Of a stretch of DNA of 12,142 bases, positions 8,943-12,142 are shown piece after piece. This DNA is from Physocladia obscura (lineage: Eukaryota > Chytridiomycota > Chytridiomycetes > Chytridiales > Chytriomycetaceae). A program made the translations under genes and the position numbers. The stretch lies in contig JADGJH010001071.1 of NCBI GenBank assembly GCA_027596945.1, forward strand, positions 1 through 12,142, written 5' to 3'. The notes under the pieces are model-generated. The model saw only the letters and a program-made list of their open reading frames with translations, ran no database searches and had not been told where the DNA came from. Each line of letters starts with the position of its first letter. The stretch's first letter is position 1.

Positions 8943-9133
8943 GATTGGAGTTCTTGTTTGACAAAATTTTGTGTTTCTGACTCTTGTCTTTGGAGAATAT
9001 TAAAATGTAACTCTCACTGAAAATTTTTTGGTATCATCCAGTGCCCTATACTTGCTAGGGTTAATACTTATGCTGCTTTTTTACTGCTTATAAGACATGT
9101 TGTTGGTTCGGAAAAAAAAGAAATTTTTGGTTT
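8943..9133. other. Spacer and probable striatin 5' leader
   Basis: A 191-bp A+T-rich stretch between the gene remnant and the striatin ATG. It has few CpG and a run of A just before 9121. The striatin frame has no further ATG upstream before a stop at 9062-9064, which fixes 9134 as the first in-frame start. No TATA box or defined motif could be assigned. Confidence 0.5.
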
Positions 9134-12100
9134 ATGGACAATCTGACGCTGCCCTCAGTGCTGCACTTTTTAAACACGGAGTGGCGGCGGTTCGAACGCG
9201 AGCGCAACGAATGGGCCATCGAGCGCGAAGGCTTTCGAGTAAGTAATCGCTCCACCGGCCAGCAACGCATCAAACAAAATCCAACAAACAATTTACACGT
9301 TTGAGGAACAAATATGCGCATACGCTGCGTAAAGTGCGTGTGTGTGTGTGTGTACGTACGTGGGTACGAGTGTGCGTACGTGGGTACGAGTGTGCGTATA
9401 TGCGCGTTGGCAATGTTCGGCTGTGCGTTCGTTCTCGACGATTGTGGATGGAGCTTGGAAATTAAAAATAATAGCAATAATAATAATCCTCTCAGTCATC
9501 ATCCATTCGCCACCACCATAATACACTCGCATATATTACTCCAATAATATTATTCTCGTTTTTATCTGCAGGCGCAGGTCTCGCAGCTGTTGGGCGAAAA
9601 GCGCGGGTTAGAGAATTTGAACGCGGATCTGGCCACTCGCAACCAAATGCTCGAGTATGCAGTTCGTGCTGAACGGTGAGTGCAATAAAATTATGCGTGG
9701 TATTTTTGTTTAGTGTTAGAGACCTCGTCATTGTTGGCTTTCGTTTTTTTTTCTGTTGTTGCTTGGTTTCAGCATTCGCATTCGTTGAACTACTCCAAAG
9801 TTTACTGAATTACTACTTTCGATTTTTTTGAAACTGGATAGATTGCGACATCAACAAGCAGACGGCAATTCAAGCAACACCGCCAATAATGACAACGCCA
9901 ATATTATTAGCAGTAGTAGCAACAACAATTCCGAAGCGTTGGATTTGGTGGCGACGGTTCCAGTTTCAGCTCTGGAACCAAGACCAAACGATATAAACAC
10001 AAAAATACCAGCAAATACAAACCCAAATACAAACTCAGTAAATTCGTCTGTTTCGGTCGTTCCGGTAGTGGCATCGTCGTCGGAGTCGGTTCTTGAGCAA
10101 CAGCAACAGCAACAGCAGTTGCAAACCGAGTCGCAGCTCCCGCCGCAATCTGTTTTACAATTCTCAAAGGGATTTGCCCATGCACGCAGTCGCGAAATCA
10201 TGAAAAATTATCTGCGCGAGGCCAACCATTTGCTGGCGCACTCCTCGATCCCTGCGTCTGTTCCAACCTCTATTCCGTCCCGTCCTGTTTTTTCTACCTT
10301 TGCGTCCACCGTCTCAACTTCATCTGCTTCGCCGTCACCCGTTTCTGCCACCAACGATAATGACGACAGTAGTAGCAGCAATAACAACAACAGTAACAAT
10401 AATTTTGTTAACGGCATCAGCAATGGAAATGACGGCAACTCGGACGCAAATGGCGAGCTCAGATTCCGGGTAAAAGGCGCCGTATCTCTTTTAAATGCTT
10501 CCGGTTTCGCTGCCGACGATATTTCCAACATAGGCGCCACGACTGTTAAACGAAAGATTCAAAAACGTATCAACAACACTGATAGTATCAATCATATTGA
10601 CAAAACGAATGCTCCCAACGTTACGGATTTGGACGAAATTGAAGGATTAAATGGGTATCGATTTCTGTATTTTTTGCATTTTTTTTAAAAAAAAATTTTT
10701 TCTTCAGCCCGGTATCTCCAAAGAATCAAGGTAAGCATGCTTTTTTGATTTCCACGATCAGAAATTTAAATTTAAAAAACAAAAAAATTTAAAAAAAGCA
10801 GGCATAGGTGCTCCCGCTTATGGAAATGGGGTCGATGATGACATAAACGATGATGTGAGCTTGTTTTCATAGACTTACTTTTCCTTTCATATTGATAGAA
10901 TAACTCCACTAAATTTGAAAGGTGTTGGTTCCTGATTTGGAGCATCAGCAGCGAATTTGGAAACCGAAAGCTACATTAAATAGGTATGCGAATGTTGAGC
11001 TTGCTGGAAAATTTGACTATTTGTCTAATAAAGTAAAATACAGCCACTTGGACTCTGTACGAGCAATAGCATTTCTCCCAAACAAAAGAACTTCAAACCA
11101 AAAAACCGCGTTGATATCATGCTCTGAAGACGGCACAGCAAAGCTTTGGGCACTCGATTCATTATATTCCAATGACAGTGCTAATAACAACAGCAGTGGC
11201 AGCAACGGCAGCAGGAGTCATCGCAAAGCATTATCTAAATCAGAGTTGGAACCTGTATTTACATTTCGGGGGCACGTGGGTCCTGTTACAGCGCTTGCCA
11301 TAACAAACGATGGCGAAGGATTTTATACAGGAGGGAGTGATTCGAGCGTAAGATTTTGGGGATTGGGAGATGTAGATAATGGATATTTACTTGATAGGGA
11401 AACTTATGCATCATATGGTAATTGGAAAAGAAAAAAAATTCAAACATTTTTTTATACTTTTTACTTCATTCTTCTTGAATACTTACAATACGCTCTATCG
11501 CGAACACATATTCACTTGCGGCATTAATATTACCAAAACTCTGCCGTAATCACAAAATTCCGCAGATCAAAACCCCCAAAAGCAAATTATTGTATCACAC
11601 ACCGACACTGTATGGGACATGCAACTTAACGATTTCATTGCACCAACACAACCACGTCTTGCAACAGCATCTGCAGACGGAACTGTCAAAATATTTGATG
11701 CTTCTGATCGACTTAGCCATCGTCTATTGACGACGTTAATTGGAGATGGCGATTCCGACGCTAATAATCTGGCATCAAATGGATCTCCAACTGCAATGGC
11801 TAATCCGACTTCTGTGGCTTGGTTAACGACTGGTTCAGACGCTGGTCGGAAAATCGCTGTGTCTTATCAGAATTCAAAGTGTCGTGTTTTTGATATCGAA
11901 ACGGGACAAATTATAATTGATATGCAGAGTTGGAAAACTTATGGTAAGTGGAAATTGTTATGCTATTTTTGGTTATGCATCTGATTTTTATTTTTATTTT
12001 TATTTTTTTTTGAATTATTTCCGTTGATTAAGATGGAACACTTGGAACACAAATAAATAAGATATTAATGCACCCGCTTTTGCCGATTCTTATTTCGGCT

Positions 12101-12142
12101 CATGAGGACCGCTTTATTCGATTTTTTGATACTGCAACAGGT
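9134..12142 (+). CDS. Striatin-family STRIPAK scaffold (WD40), 3'-partial
   Basis: Striatin (fungal Far8/PRO11 type) is the B-type PP2A regulatory subunit and scaffold of the STRIPAK complex, acting at endomembranes and the nuclear envelope in signalling, cell fusion and development (family knowledge). Nine exons: 9134-9238, 9572-9675, 9842-10654, 10708-10730, 10802-10854, 10922-10983, 11044-11417, 11566-11943 and 12033-12142. They give 2022 bp, 674 residues in frame, through eight GT-AG introns (52-333 bp). Residues 5-33 (TLPSVLHFLNTEWRRFERER and on) match the striatin N-terminus and include the caveolin-binding pattern F-x4-W-x2-F (FLNTEWRRF, 12-20). The coiled coil runs to about residue 70 (QMLEYAVRAER). 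A Gln/Asn/Ser/Thr-rich linker follows, with the conserved SREIMKNYLREANHLL helix at about 186-201. WD40 repeats start at 387: about 387-424, 458-494, 521-556, 583-626 and 645-674; NKILMHPLLP and ISAHEDRFIRFFD are diagnostic. The remaining repeats lie beyond the edge. Confidence 0.94.
9334..9396. repeat. GT microsatellite and 20-bp tandem duplication in striatin intron 1
   Basis: A GT-rich run (about 9334-9353) is followed by TACGTGGGTACGAGTGTGCG, present twice in exact tandem (9357-9376 and 9377-9396). It lies in the 333-bp intron 1, the longest intron here. The sequence is CpG-rich, unlike the block at 5316-7789, so it is recent or unmethylated. It produces spurious open frames on both strands. 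Confidence 0.85.
10142..10450 (+). other. Low-complexity linker coding segment of striatin
   Basis: Within exon 3 the coding sequence spells Ser/Thr/Ala/Pro-rich and then Ser/Asn-rich protein; a run of seven Gln codons lies just upstream (10099-10119, residues 156-162). The conserved helix at residues 186-201 sits inside this otherwise disordered linker. The CAA/CAG, AGT/AGC and AAT/AAC mixture shows codon-interrupted rather than pure triplet repeats, which makes them more stable. The matching antisense frames read as poly-Leu and are not genes. Confidence 0.7.

Noticed and set aside
9088..9532. Minus-strand frames with Thr-His repeats over striatin intron 1
   Set aside because: They are produced by the GT/ACGT microsatellite. 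The opposite strand carries the striatin start and its conserved N-terminus.
10208..10540. Minus-strand frame with long poly-Leu run, membrane-like
   Set aside because: The Leu run is the complement of Ser/Asn-coding repeats in striatin exon 3, which splices in frame with conserved striatin sequence.
1..12142. Prokaryotic features (operons, CRISPR, ribosome binding sites)
   Set aside because: All recognised genes are intron-bearing eukaryotic genes. No regularly spaced repeat array is present.

Overview
The window comes from a eukaryotic nuclear genome with short GT-AG introns. Reading by eye, I can assemble four spliced protein-coding genes with 25 introns of 47 to 333 bp, nearly all under 170 bp, plus one decayed gene. 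Gene content (a striatin homologue, a B-box/DUF2009 protein, a TRAPP subunit and a SURF6/Rrp14 homologue), compact introns and Gln/Asn/Ser-rich insertions fit an early-diverging fungus such as Mucoromycota or Glomeromycotina. That placement is an inference; other small-intron eukaryotes are not excluded.

Layout. Positions 1-1086 (minus strand) hold the first 280 residues of a SURF6/Rrp14 ribosome-biogenesis protein in four exons; its 3' end lies outside the window. Positions 1444-2274 (minus) hold a complete five-exon gene for the TRAPP subunit TRAPPC2/Trs20 (sedlin), 152 residues. Only 34 bp away and divergent, 2309-5315 (plus) holds a complete eleven-exon gene for a UPF0652/DUF2009 protein with an N-terminal B-box-like zinc finger, 683 residues. 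Positions 9134-12142 (plus) hold the first nine exons of a striatin homologue (674 residues: caveolin-binding-like motif, coiled coil, low-complexity linker and five WD40 repeats); it continues past the window.

Between UPF0652 and striatin lies a 3.8 kb accessory block. Its first 2.5 kb (5316-7789) has no convincing gene and almost no CpG dinucleotides (four seen), while both flanking genes are rich in CpG. It holds a diverged 133-bp tandem dimer whose copies differ mostly by transitions, and several inverted repeats. This looks like an old repeat decayed by deamination of methylated CpG. It ends at a splice-acceptor-like site, after which a CpG-normal, coding-like stretch (7790-8942) is broken by frameshifts and stops: an unidentified pseudogene.

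The intact genes are housekeeping or signalling genes with no shared pathway: nucleolar rRNA processing (SURF6), ER-Golgi vesicle tethering (TRAPPC2), unknown (UPF0652) and the STRIPAK phosphatase complex (striatin). No previously undescribed multi-gene system is evident. The points most worth checking are the CpG desert, the broken gene beside it, the very tight divergent promoter and a stop-free 60-bp intron in striatin.
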